Positions 8,082 to 18,937 of a stretch of DNA of 64,000 nucleotides are shown here, one piece after another (within the stretch, counting starts at the first letter, position 1; each line of letters begins with the position of its first letter). The notes below the pieces were generated by a model that saw only the letters and a program-made list of their open reading frames with translations, searched no databases and was not told the origin of the DNA. The DNA comes from Candidatus Polarisedimenticolia bacterium (GTDB taxonomy: Bacteria > Acidobacteriota > Polarisedimenticolia > Gp22-AA2 > AA152): the NCBI GenBank assembly GCA_036004685.1, contig DASYRE010000036.1, positions 124,001 through 188,000 of the forward strand, in the 5' to 3' direction. Made by a program: the position numbers and the translations under genes.

Positions 8082-9238
8082 AGTTCTTCCGGCTCGTCTG
8101 GAAGAACGTCTTCCGCAAGAAGACCCGGGCGTTCCTGACGATCGGCTCGATCGTCCTGGTCCTCGTCCTGATCGTCGTGCTGGTCTCCCTGCTCAACGCC
8201 CTCTCGGGCGACGCCGCCCTGGGGACGCTCGGGGCCACACGGATCGTCGTCCAGCACGCCACCGGGCTCGCGAATTTCATGCCGCTGGCCTACCGGCAGA
8301 AGATCGAGCAGGTCCCCGGCGTGATCGCGGTCGCTCCGGAAATCTGGTTCGGGGGGACCTACATCGACCAGCGGGCGCAGAACTTCTTCGGCCAGCTGTC
8401 GACCGACCCCGAAGTCTGGCCGGTGCTCAACGCCGACGTGGAGATTCCCGCCGACCAGCTCAAGGCCTGGCAGAGCGAGCGCGACGCCTTCATCGCAGGG
8501 CAGCAGCTCATCGATCGCTATCACTGGAAGCTCGGTGACCGGATTCAGATCAAGGGGTCCTACGTCCTGATGGATCTCGACCTCGTCCTGCGCGGCATCT
8601 ACAAGGGGCGCGACGAGTCGAACATCTTCTTCCACAACAAATACCTGGAGAACTCCTGGGCCGGGCGCTCGTCGACCACCGGGATCTTCTTCCTGCGGGT
8701 GAAGACGCCCGACGACGTGCCGCGGGTGACCGAGGCGATCAACTCGATGTTCGAGAACAGCGACGCTCCGGTGAAGGCGATGCCGGAGAAGGAGTTCAAC
8801 CTGCAGTTCCTGGAGATGATGGGGAACGTCAAGATGCTGGTGCGCTCGATCTCGATCATCGTCCTGCTCACCGTCGTCCTGATCACGGCCAACACGATGG
8901 CGATGAGCGCCCGGGAGCGGGTCACCGAGATCGCCGTCATCCGGGCCCTCGGCTTCCGCCAGGGCCAGGTCCTGGCCCTCATCCTGGCGGAGGCGATGGT
9001 GCTGGCGATCCTCGGCGGGATCGCCGGGGTGGCGTTCGCTTTCCCCTTCACCGCCGTGCTGGTCGAGGGGATGAAACACTCGCCCGTGGCGACGTTCGCC
9101 TACAACTTCCGCGTGTCGGCGACCACGATCCTGATGGCGCTCGCCGCTTCGGTCGCGATCGGGACGATTGCGGGCTTCGTCCCCGCGATCCGCTCCTCGC
9201 GGGTCCGGATCGTCGACGGCCTGCGCAAGGTGGTGTGA
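8078..9238 (+). CDS. FtsX/MacB-like ABC transporter permease 1
   Basis: 386 aa with one N-terminal transmembrane helix (about residues 18-42), a large periplasmic MacB_PCD domain, and three C-terminal helices with the FtsX motif region (TVVLITANTMAMSARERVTEIAVIRALGF). It is translationally coupled to the ATPase upstream (4-nt overlap) and to permease 2 downstream. With permease 2 it probably forms a heterodimer. Confidence 0.9.
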   Translation: MKFFRLVWKNVFRKKTRAFLTIGSIVLVLVLIVVLVSLLNALSGDAALGTLGATRIVVQHATGLANFMPLAYRQKIEQVPGVIAVAPEIWFGGTYIDQRAQNFFGQLSTDPEVWPVLNADVEIPADQLKAWQSERDAFIAGQQLIDRYHWKLGDRIQIKGSYVLMDLDLVLRGIYKGRDESNIFFHNKYLENSWAGRSSTTGIFFLRVKTPDDVPRVTEAINSMFENSDAPVKAMPEKEFNLQFLEMMGNVKMLVRSISIIVLLTVVLITANTMAMSARERVTEIAVIRALGFRQGQVLALILAEAMVLAILGGIAGVAFAFPFTAVLVEGMKHSPVATFAYNFRVSATTILMALAASVAIGTIAGFVPAIRSSRVRIVDGLRKVV

Positions 9239-9239
9239 C

Positions 9240-10412
9240 ATGGCCGTCCCGCTGAAGTACAACCTCCGCAACCTGTTCGTCCGGAAATTCTCCACCGGGA
9301 TGACGATCCTGGGCGTGGCGCTGGTGGTGATGGTCTTCCTGCTGGTCCTGTCGCTCGCCGAGGGAGTGCGCAAGACGCTGACGACGAACGTCTCCCCGTT
9401 GAACGTCGTGGTGATGCGCGTCGGGGCCCAATCGGACGTCCAGAGCTTCATCGAAAACGAGCGCTTCGCGGTCATTCAGGGGCTCCCCGGGATCGCCCGG
9501 GACGCGCAGGGACAGCCGCTGGTCTCCCCGGAGGTGGTGCCGCTCATCAACGTGCCGCGCAAGGACGGCAAGAAGACGAACGTCGTCGTGCGGGGCGTGC
9601 TGCCGGCCGCCTTCGGCCTGCGCCCGATGCGCATCGTGGAAGGCAGAATGTTCCGGGAAGGGACGAGCGAGGCGATCGTCTCGCGCCGCACGCAGCAGCG
9701 CTTCGCCGGCATGGAGATCGGCGACACCGTCAAGGCGGGCAGCGAGAAGTGGACGATCGTCGGGGTGTTCGACGCCAACGGCTCGCCGCAGGACTCGGAG
9801 ATCTGGGGCGACCTCCATGACGTCCAGTCGCAGTCGAAGCGCACCGGTGGCTATTCGATCGTCCGGGTCCGCACCCCCGATCGCGCCGCACGCGATCGCT
9901 TCATCGCCGCGGTCAAGGGCGACCAGCAGGTGAAGCTCGACGCCAAGCCGGAAGACGTCTATTACGCCGAGCAGATGGGCACGGCGAAACCGCTCCAGTT
10001 CCTCGCCTACTTCGTCGGCATCCTGATGGCGGTGGGAGCTTCCTTCGGAGCCATGAACACGATGTACGCGCAGGTCTCAGCCCGGACCCGCGAAGTCGCG
10101 ACGCTGCGGGCGCTCGGCTTTAGGCGCTGGTCGATCCTCGCCTCCTTCATACTGGAGTCGGTCCTGATCGCCCTGATCGGCGGGGCGGTCGGGGCGGCGC
10201 TCGCCGTCGGCATCGTCAACACCGTCCTGAGCGATCCGACCGGCACCAACAACTTCAACACCTTCGCCGAGATCCTCTTCAACTTCCGCCTGACCCCCGA
10301 GCTGATCGCCGGCGGCATGGTCTTCTCCCTCGCCATCGGCCTCTTCGGCGGCTTCTTCCCCGCCGCCCGCGCGGCGCGCCTCAAGATCGTCAACGCGTTG
10401 CGGGAAGCCTAG
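9240..10412 (+). CDS. FtsX/MacB-like ABC transporter permease 2
   Basis: 390 aa from the ATG at 9240, one base after the stop of permease 1. It has the same topology: an N-terminal helix, a periplasmic domain of about 230 residues, then three helices with SARTREVATLRALGFRRWSI and a final ARAARLKIVNALREA. The TAG stop at 10410-10412 lies within the CTAG that begins the adjacent MITE-like element. The native C-terminus may therefore have been altered by the insertion. Confidence 0.9.
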   Translation: MAVPLKYNLRNLFVRKFSTGMTILGVALVVMVFLLVLSLAEGVRKTLTTNVSPLNVVVMRVGAQSDVQSFIENERFAVIQGLPGIARDAQGQPLVSPEVVPLINVPRKDGKKTNVVVRGVLPAAFGLRPMRIVEGRMFREGTSEAIVSRRTQQRFAGMEIGDTVKAGSEKWTIVGVFDANGSPQDSEIWGDLHDVQSQSKRTGGYSIVRVRTPDRAARDRFIAAVKGDQQVKLDAKPEDVYYAEQMGTAKPLQFLAYFVGILMAVGASFGAMNTMYAQVSARTREVATLRALGFRRWSILASFILESVLIALIGGAVGAALAVGIVNTVLSDPTGTNNFNTFAEILFNFRLTPELIAGGMVFSLAIGLFGGFFPAARAARLKIVNALREA

Positions 10413-10578
10413 TGTCGCGTCTCCGAAATCCTGTTACATTCGACCGTCGATCCATCCCGGCTCGCTGCGTTGCGCCTCGCTGGCGTACCGCGTTGGGTAC
10501 GCGGCACTTCGGCGCGCCTTGCCATCCGGGCGTTTCGACGGTCTCGGTGTTAACATAGTTTCTGAGACGCAACACTAG
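10409..10578 (-). repeat. MITE-like intergenic element, copy 3 (best preserved)
   Basis: 170 bp, with CTAG at both outer ends. Left terminal repeat: AGTGTCGCGTCTCCGAAATC. Reverse complement of the right: AGTGTTGCGTCTCAGAAACT. The central hairpin is GCGTACC-gcgttg-GGTACGC. The element core is inverted relative to copies 1 and 4. It overlaps the last codon of the permease gene. Confidence 0.88.
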
Positions 10579-10615
10579 CTCGACGAGCGCTTCTCTTCGG
10601 CGAATCTCCCCTGTC

Positions 10616-12784
<2,169 letters not shown>

Positions 12785-12940
12785 GGGGGGTCCTCTTGAT
12801 ATTGGAGTAGCGCAGAAAAAAGTAACCGATTCCGGGGCAGTGGGTCAATCCCGGCGTCTTCATGCCCCTGGCTTTTTTTTCGTGATGGCAGCGCGGAAAA
12901 ACCAGCCGATTCGGGGGGGGTCGGGTCGATGGCGCGGACG
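12785..12940. other. Intergenic region with an imperfect direct repeat
   Basis: Two related stretches of about 40 bp (near 12813-12852 and 12891-12930) share an A-rich run followed by a CCGATTC-G-rich segment and a GGGTC(A/G)AT. No gene or clear terminator was recognised here. Confidence 0.4.
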
Positions 12941-13303
12941 TTACAGCTCCCGGTCGGGATCGTCTCCCCCCAGCTCCAGGTGGAAGCGGTGCAGGAATCG
13001 ATGGACCACGGGAGCCATCAAGACCGCCACGATCGACAGGAAGGCCACTCCGGAGAAAAGGGCATAGGCGGAGGCGAACAGCTTGGCTCCCGCGGTCCTC
13101 AAGGGGTCGACCGGCCCCATGCCGGTGAGGATCATGGATGCGTTCAGGAGCGCGTCCATCCAGGCGAGATCGGCGCAGAAGTGATAGCCGAGGACGCCGA
13201 TCCCGAGCGAACCGCTAATCAACCCCGCCGAGAGCAGCACGGATCGAAAGACGCGCCGCAGGAACACGTCTCTGGGAAGCAGGCGCGGGAGGTGAGGCTT
13301 CAT
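12941..13303 (-). CDS. Small two-helix membrane protein, ion-channel-like
   Basis: 120 aa. Two hydrophobic helices (about residues 20-42 and 72-95) flank a short re-entrant-like segment, NASMILTGMGPVDPL. It ends with RFLHRFHLELGGDD. The arrangement and the pore-loop position recall two-helix potassium-channel pore domains, but the canonical TVGYG filter is absent. The fold is therefore an inference and ion selectivity cannot be predicted. Confidence 0.6.
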   Translation of the reverse strand: MKPHLPRLLPRDVFLRRVFRSVLLSAGLISGSLGIGVLGYHFCADLAWMDALLNASMILTGMGPVDPLRTAGAKLFASAYALFSGVAFLSIVAVLMAPVVHRFLHRFHLELGGDDPDREL

Positions 13304-13368
13304 GGCGGGAAGAATAGAGTGGAGCGGGAGGAACGGTCAAATCGACTCGGCCGTGAGACGGCCCGGCT

Positions 13369-15015
13369 TCAGGCTGCGTCGATCTTGAGGTTGTTGCGCT
13401 CCAGGAGCGCTCGGAACTCCGACTTGGAGACCGACTTGAAGTAGGCCTCCTTCGGCGTGACCAGCCCCTTCTGCACGACATCCATCAAGGCGTCGTTGAG
13501 CGTGCACATCCCGAGCCCCTTCCCCGTCTGCATGATGGAGGGGATCTGGAAGGCTTTCCCTTCGCGAATCAGGTTGCTGACGGCCGGCGTCACCAGCAGC
13601 ACCTCCAGCGCCGCGATCCGGCCTCCTCCCTTCTTCTTGCAGAGTGTCTGCGACAGAACCCCCTTGAGCGACTCGGAGAGCATCGTGCGGACTTGGTTCT
13701 GCCGGTCCGCCGGGAACTGGTCGATCATCCGATCCACCGTGGAGGCGGCCGTGTTGGTGTGCAGCGTTCCGAACACCAGGTGCCCCGTCTCCGCCGTCTC
13801 GATGGCGATGGCGATCGTCTCCAAATCGCGCATCTCCCCCACCAGGATGCAGTCGGGATCCTCACGCAAGGCGGCGCGCAGCGCTTCCTTGAACCCCTCG
13901 GTGTGCGTCCCCACCTCGCGCTGGTTGAGCAGGCACTTCTGGTTGCCGTGCACGAACTCGATCGGATCCTCGATCGTGATGATATGGCCGGTCCGGTTCC
14001 GGTTGATGTAGTCGATCAGGGCCGCGAGCGTGGTCGACTTTCCCGAGCCGGTCGGCCCGGTGACGAGAACGAGCCCCTTGGAGAGCTCGCAGAGCTGCAG
14101 GATGTGCTTGGAGAGGCCGAGCTGCTCGGCCGTCGGGACCTTCGAGGGGATCTGGCGGAAGACGCCGCCCACCCCCATCCGGTCCACGAACAGGTTGCAC
14201 CGGAAGCGCGCCGCGCCGGGGATCTCGTAGGCAAAATCGGTGTCGTGCCGTGTCTCGAACTCTTCCCGCTTGATCCGCGGGGTGATGGAGAAGAGGAGCT
14301 CGCGGACCTCCGCTTCCGGCATCGGGGCGGCCTCCCTCAGCGGAACCATGTCGCCGTCCCGGCGGAAGAAGGGGGCGGTCCCGGTGCACAGGTGCAGGTC
14401 GGAGCACCCTTCCCGGACCATCCGCGTGAGAAGCTCCTCCATGGCCTGGGTTCCCCCCGCCCTCACCGGAGCCGCTGCGGCCGCCATCGGCGGCGCGGCT
14501 CTTCCCGCTTCAGGCTCGGCGGAATCGGATAGCGGTGAGGACCGGCCCGCTTCATCGTCCACGATGGTCGAAAGGAGAGGGCTGCGGTGCCGCGGGTCGT
14601 GACGGGAATCGGAAGCGGCCGGAATCGCCGGGTTCGACTCCTGTGCCGGCGCGGGCGAGATCTTGTCCCCGGCGCTTTGGGCCGGTCCTGCGGCCTCATC
14701 CTCGAGCCCGTCGCCGAGCATCGGGATGGCGCGCAGGCGCAGCGTTCCCCGGCCTCGCTCCACCCGGACTTTCACCGATCCCGAAGGCGAGGAATAGGGG
14801 AATTCATGGCTGCCGTCCTCCGACGCGGCGGTGGCGAGGTGACCCGGGAGGATCTCCCGAAGCAACGATTCCACCTGCTGCCGGGTGGCCGCCTCGGCCG
14901 AGACGGAACGCCGGCTCTCCCCGATCGCCAGGGTAACTTTCTCCCCTGGCGCCACGATCAGCTCCTGGGCGCGGTACTTGTAGATGGTGAGGATCAGGCG
15001 GTCGATCAGGGCCAT
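13369..15015 (-). CDS. PilT/PilU-like type IV pilus retraction ATPase with N-terminal extension
   Basis: 548 aa, against about 350-380 usual for PilT. Residues about 1-95 form an extra domain (MALIDRLILTIYKY...VKVRVERG), followed by a Pro/Ser/Ala-rich linker to about 190. The ATPase core then has SDLHLC, Walker A GPTGSGKST, Asp box IITIEDPIEF, Walker B ILVGEMRDLETI and His box HLVFGTLHTN. The PilT AIRNLI motif is AVSNLIRE here. It would power retraction of a pilus or a related machine. No other pilus genes are present; the only partner is the overlapping upstream gene. Confidence 0.9.
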   Translation of the reverse strand: MALIDRLILTIYKYRAQELIVAPGEKVTLAIGESRRSVSAEAATRQQVESLLREILPGHLATAASEDGSHEFPYSSPSGSVKVRVERGRGTLRLRAIPMLGDGLEDEAAGPAQSAGDKISPAPAQESNPAIPAASDSRHDPRHRSPLLSTIVDDEAGRSSPLSDSAEPEAGRAAPPMAAAAAPVRAGGTQAMEELLTRMVREGCSDLHLCTGTAPFFRRDGDMVPLREAAPMPEAEVRELLFSITPRIKREEFETRHDTDFAYEIPGAARFRCNLFVDRMGVGGVFRQIPSKVPTAEQLGLSKHILQLCELSKGLVLVTGPTGSGKSTTLAALIDYINRNRTGHIITIEDPIEFVHGNQKCLLNQREVGTHTEGFKEALRAALREDPDCILVGEMRDLETIAIAIETAETGHLVFGTLHTNTAASTVDRMIDQFPADRQNQVRTMLSESLKGVLSQTLCKKKGGGRIAALEVLLVTPAVSNLIREGKAFQIPSIMQTGKGLGMCTLNDALMDVVQKGLVTPKEAYFKSVSKSEFRALLERNNLKIDAA

Positions 15016-15533
15016 CGATCGCCCTCCTCTCCTCCCGCCTCGAGCGCTTCGACTCGCACGATTCTCCGCTTGTTGATCAAGTGGGCCAGCCCGTCTGCAC
15101 GTACGATGAGGAACCGATCGCCGGTGTTCAGGAAATCGATGAGGCGCCGCCTCCCCTCGGGCATCAGGAACTGCACCGTTCCGCGCACTTTGGTCCAGTC
15201 CTGGAGGACGAGCTCCACCAGGACCTTGGCGACCGCCTCGGCCTCGGCGCCCCCTGAGGACTCCTCGGCGGGGAATTCGACCTCGGCCTCGACCGACAGA
15301 GCGGTGACCGAATCGCGATGCAGGAGTACGAACCTGTCGGGGGGCTCGACCGCCGGAAAGAAGGGGCGGGAGCCGTTCAACAGGTCGCTCGGCTTCTCGG
15401 GGCCGCTGTGGTTCTCAGCCCGATCGCCGAGGAAGAGCTTGACCACGTTCCGGGGCTGGCCCAGCAAGGAGACTTCGGCGGCAACCTCGCGCTTCGGAAT
15501 CCGGTATTCGGAGAGGAGGGTGAAGGGCGACAT
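15006..15533 (-). CDS. Uncharacterised protein coupled to the PilT-like ATPase
   Basis: 175 aa, no signal peptide or membrane segment. It is rich in beta-type sequence, with SPFTLLSEYRIPKREVAAEVSLLG at the start and TVQFLMPEGRRRLIDFLN near the end. The C-terminus overlaps the start of the PilT-like gene by 10 nt, so the two are cotranslated. It is not recognised as a known family. A role in assembling or localising the ATPase is a context-only guess. Confidence 0.7.
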   Translation of the reverse strand: MSPFTLLSEYRIPKREVAAEVSLLGQPRNVVKLFLGDRAENHSGPEKPSDLLNGSRPFFPAVEPPDRFVLLHRDSVTALSVEAEVEFPAEESSGGAEAEAVAKVLVELVLQDWTKVRGTVQFLMPEGRRRLIDFLNTGDRFLIVRADGLAHLINKRRIVRVEALEAGGEEGDRWP

Positions 15534-15748
15534 CGTTCAATCCCCGAGTCGTGAGACGGGCTTCTTCCGCTCGCATTAAGTTAGTGCCCGGGACGGGATT
15601 GTGCCACCCCGTCCTCCGGACCGTTTCGGGCGCAGAATCGGGGCCTGAACGCTTTTGTAACGGGACGGGGGCAGGGAGAGAGGTGGACAGATGGAGTCGA
15701 TTGGGCACGCATTGGCTCGTGTTGGAGCACCGATCGCCATATTCCGGC

Positions 15749-15777
15749 TTTACCGCCCTGGGGGACCGATTTATAGT
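15749..15777 (+). promoter_or_regulatory. Sigma70-like promoter of the peptidase E gene
   Basis: TTTACC at 15749-15754 and TATAGT at 15772-15777 are separated by 17 bp, ending about 40 bp before the ATG at 15819. The bases just after the -10 (AGTGTCCGCGGAAT) resemble the outer end of the MITE-like element copy 2, possibly by chance. Confidence 0.5.
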
Positions 15778-15818
15778 GTCCGCGGAATGCCTCGTCTCCG
15801 AATCAGGGGGCTCCTGCC

Positions 15819-16532
15819 ATGCAACGGTTGCTGCTCATCAGCAATTCCACCCAGCACGGGGGCGGCTATCTCGACCATTGCGAGGCGGAGCTCCGTGATT
15901 TCCTGGGCCAGGCGAGCCGGATCGTCTTCGTCCCCTTCGCGCTTCACGATCGCACCACGTATGCCGACCTGGCGCGCCGGCGGTTCCGCGCTTTGGGCAT
16001 CGAGGTCAGCTCGCTGCACGAGTCGCCCGATCCCCAAGATGCGGTCCGCCAAGCTCAGGGAGTCTTCATCGGGGGGGGGAACACCTTCCGCCTCCTGGAG
16101 GCGCTGTACCGGCTCGATCTCCTCGGCGTCATCCGGCAGCGGGTGGAGGCGGGCGCTCCGTACGTCGGCGCGAGCGCCGGATCGAACGTCGCCTGCCTGA
16201 CGATCAAGACGACCAACGACATGCCGATCGTGCAGCCGCCGAGCTTCGACGCGCTGGGCCTCGTGCCGTTCAACATCAATCCTCACTACCTCGATCCCGA
16301 CCCCGCCTCGACCCATCAGGGGGAGACGAGGGAGGAGAGGATCCGCCAGTTTCACGAGGTGAACGACCCGCCCGTCGTGGGGCTGCGCGAGGGAACGATG
16401 CTGCGCGTCGAAGGATCCCGAATCACCTTGAAAGGATCGCGGGAGGCCCGGATCTTCATCAAGAACCGGGAGCCCCGCGAGGCTTCTCCGGGTGATTCGC
16501 TCGATTTCCTCCTTTCCGGCGCGCCGACCTGA
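15819..16532 (+). CDS. pepE: Peptidase E (alpha-aspartyl dipeptidase, S51)
   Basis: 237 aa, the usual length of PepE. It has GGGNTFRLLEAL near residue 87, the nucleophile Ser in GASAGSN, and the His region NINPHYLDP. It hydrolyses Asp-X dipeptides in the cytosol, outside the reach of most other peptidases. The C-terminal ISNS start and the FVPFALHD segment also match the family. It is a single-gene unit with its own promoter upstream and an intergenic repeat element downstream. Confidence 0.92.
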   Translation: MQRLLLISNSTQHGGGYLDHCEAELRDFLGQASRIVFVPFALHDRTTYADLARRRFRALGIEVSSLHESPDPQDAVRQAQGVFIGGGNTFRLLEALYRLDLLGVIRQRVEAGAPYVGASAGSNVACLTIKTTNDMPIVQPPSFDALGLVPFNINPHYLDPDPASTHQGETREERIRQFHEVNDPPVVGLREGTMLRVEGSRITLKGSREARIFIKNREPREASPGDSLDFLLSGAPT

Positions 16533-16623
16533 GCCGGCTTCCCTCCCGCCGTCCTCCTCTGCGACCGGGCCGACTTGAATCCCGCCGCCCCGCTGGACGA
16601 GAATCCTGCCTTCGACGAGGCCG

Positions 16624-16788
16624 GTGTTGAGTCTCGGAAATCACGTTAACATCGAGGCCGTTGAGGCGCCCGGATGGCAAGGCGCGCCGAAGTGCCGCGT
16701 ACCCAATGCGGTACGCAAGCGAGGCGCAACGCAGCCAGCCGGGATGGATCGACGGCCGAATGTAACGGGATTTCGGAGACGCGGCACC
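16624..16788 (+). repeat. MITE-like intergenic element, copy 4
   Basis: 165 bp. The right terminal repeat, read inward, is GGTGCCGCGTCTCCGAAATC; the left end is GTGTTGAGTCTCGGAAATCA. The centre has GCGTACC-caatgc-GGTACGC. Core orientation is the same as copy 1. It sits about 90 bp downstream of pepE and about 90 bp upstream of the M13 peptidase gene. Confidence 0.87.
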
Positions 16789-16876
16789 CAGTCCTGAAAT
16801 TTCGGGAAACTCGTCCCGTAACTATCCGTACTATCCTTATCCATATTCCGTCGATAGGAGACCGAGAGGAGTAACG

Positions 16877-18907
16877 ATGATGCGCACCCTGGCGACTGTT
16901 CTTGTCCTGGTTTTCGGCGCGGGCGCGGCGGCCTTCGCAAGCTCCGAGCCGCAGCACGGCGTTTACGCGGAGGACCTGAATCGCAGCGTCGATCCCTGCA
17001 GCGACTTCTTTGAATACGCCAACGGCGCCTGGCGCGCCGCGAACCCCATCCCCGCCTCCATGACCCGATGGAGCCGCCGCTGGGCTTCCGGGGAGTCGGC
17101 CAAGGAGCAGCTCCGGGGCATTCTCGATGAAGCCTCCCAGAAGAAGGGCCTGAAAAAGGGAGCCGTGGAGCAGCAGATCGCCGATTACTACGCTTCTTGC
17201 ATGGACGAGCCACGGATCGAGCAGGCCGGCATCGCCCCGATCCGCCCGCTGCTTTCCGAGATCGACGCGATGAAAGGACCGGCCGATCTGCAACGGATGA
17301 TCGGGCGGTTCCAGACGCTGCAGATTCCCGTCCCCTTCGGCGTGCGATCCGCCTCCGACAACCACGACCCGGGCCGCGTCATCGCTGACGTCTACGCCGC
17401 CGGCCTGGGGCTGCCCGACCGCGATTACTACTTCAAGCCCGAACCGCGCTTCCAGGAAGCCCGGGAGAAATACCAGGCTCACGTGGCCGCGATGTTTCAT
17501 CTCTCCGGCACCGAGGAGGCGGCGGCCCAAGCGGCGGCGCAGACGGTCTTCGAGTTCGAGAAGAAGCTGGCGGCGGCCTCGCTCGACAACGTCGCCTTGC
17601 GGGACCCCCGGGAAACCGACCACAAGATGACGTTTGTCGCCCTGGAGCACCTGGCGTCCCACTTCGATTGGAGCGGCTTCTTCCGGAGCGCGGCGCTGCC
17701 GAAATCCGACCTGAACGTCCAGGAGCCGAAGTTCGTGCAGGAGGTCGAGCGCCGCCTGACCGCTTCGCCGCTGCCGGAATGGAAGACCTACCTCAAGTGG
17801 CAGCTCCTGCACTCCGCCGCCGGCGCCCTCTCGACTCCTTTCGTGAACGAGGACTTCGCCTTCTACGGCAAGTATCTGGCCGGAGCGGGAGAGCTGAAGC
17901 CGCGCTGGAAGCGCTGCGTGGAGTCGACCGACGCCGACCTCGGCGAGGCGCTCGGGCAGAAATACGTGGAAAGGCACTTCCCTCCCGCCGCGAAGGCCCG
18001 CATGCAGGAGCTGGTCAAGAACCTCCTGCTGGCGATGCGAGAGACGATCGAGCACCTGGAGTGGATGGGGGCCGACACCAAGAAGAAGGCCCTGGAGAAG
18101 ATCTCCACCTTCAACCCGAAGATCGGCTACCCCGACAAGTGGAAGGACTACCGCAAGGTGGAGATCCGGCGCGACTCATTCTGGGCCAACACGGCCGCCG
18201 GGCGGAAGTTCAACGTGGCGGACGACTGGGCGCAGGTCGGCAAGCCCGTGGACCGCGGCCGGTGGGGCATGACGCCGCCGACCTCGAACGCCTATTACAA
18301 TCCGCTGCTGAACGAGATCGTCTTTCCCGCGGGGATCCTCCAGCCCCCGGCGTTCCGGATGGACGCCGCGGACGCGGTGAATTACGGGGCGATCGGCGTC
18401 GTCATCGGGCACGAGATCAGCCACGGATTCGACGACCAGGGGGCCCAATACGATGCCCAGGGGCGCTTGCAGAATTGGTGGACCGCGGAAGACCTGCGCG
18501 GCTTCCAGGCGCGCACCGCGTGCGTCGTCAACCAGTTCGACGGCTACTTCATCGAGCCGGAGATCCACCACAACGGGAAGCTCGTCCTCGGAGAGGCCAT
18601 CGGAGATCTCGCCGGAGCGAAGATCGCCTACCGCGCCTACCAGATCTCGCAACAGGGAAAACCGCCGGCACCGCCGGTCGACGGCCTCACGCCGGACCAG
18701 CAGTTCTTCGTCGCCTGGGGTCAGTTCCGGGGAGACGAGATCCGCCCCGAGACGCAGCGGATGATGATCCAGGGAGATCCGCACCCGATCGCGAAGTACC
18801 GGGTCATCGGGCCGCTGTCGAACCTTGCCGATTTCCAGAGAGCATTCGGCTGCGCGGCCGACGCTCCCATGGTCCGTCCGGCGGCGAGCCGCTGCGAGGT
18901 GTGGTGA
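16877..18907 (+). CDS. M13 family zinc metallopeptidase (neprilysin/PepO-like), secreted
   Basis: 676 aa with a signal peptide (MMRTLATVLVLVFGAGAAAFA). The N-terminal DLNRSVDPCSDFFEYANGAW is the family start signature. Zinc site: VIGHEISHGFDDQG gives HExxH, and GEAIGDLAGAKIAY supplies the third ligand Glu and the Asp. A substrate-side NAYYNP element and the terminal SRCEVW (CxxW-type end) are intact. It cleaves oligopeptides outside the cytoplasm. An AGAGGAG site precedes the ATG. Confidence 0.95.
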   Translation: MMRTLATVLVLVFGAGAAAFASSEPQHGVYAEDLNRSVDPCSDFFEYANGAWRAANPIPASMTRWSRRWASGESAKEQLRGILDEASQKKGLKKGAVEQQIADYYASCMDEPRIEQAGIAPIRPLLSEIDAMKGPADLQRMIGRFQTLQIPVPFGVRSASDNHDPGRVIADVYAAGLGLPDRDYYFKPEPRFQEAREKYQAHVAAMFHLSGTEEAAAQAAAQTVFEFEKKLAAASLDNVALRDPRETDHKMTFVALEHLASHFDWSGFFRSAALPKSDLNVQEPKFVQEVERRLTASPLPEWKTYLKWQLLHSAAGALSTPFVNEDFAFYGKYLAGAGELKPRWKRCVESTDADLGEALGQKYVERHFPPAAKARMQELVKNLLLAMRETIEHLEWMGADTKKKALEKISTFNPKIGYPDKWKDYRKVEIRRDSFWANTAAGRKFNVADDWAQVGKPVDRGRWGMTPPTSNAYYNPLLNEIVFPAGILQPPAFRMDAADAVNYGAIGVVIGHEISHGFDDQGAQYDAQGRLQNWWTAEDLRGFQARTACVVNQFDGYFIEPEIHHNGKLVLGEAIGDLAGAKIAYRAYQISQQGKPPAPPVDGLTPDQQFFVAWGQFRGDEIRPETQRMMIQGDPHPIAKYRVIGPLSNLADFQRAFGCAADAPMVRPAASRCEVW

Positions 18908-18937
18908 TCCGGCCGGCGCCGGGCCGGTGGCCGCTGC

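Noticed and set aside
14620-14650. A GGTTCGACTCC sequence resembling a tRNA T-arm
   Set aside because: It lies within the coding linker of the PilT-like gene and has no matching acceptor stem or anticodon arm.
15772-15800. A sixth copy of the MITE-like element, because AGTGTCCGCGGAAT resembles copy 2
   Set aside because: Only about 14 bases match at one end, with no second inverted repeat and no core; it overlaps the pepE promoter -10.
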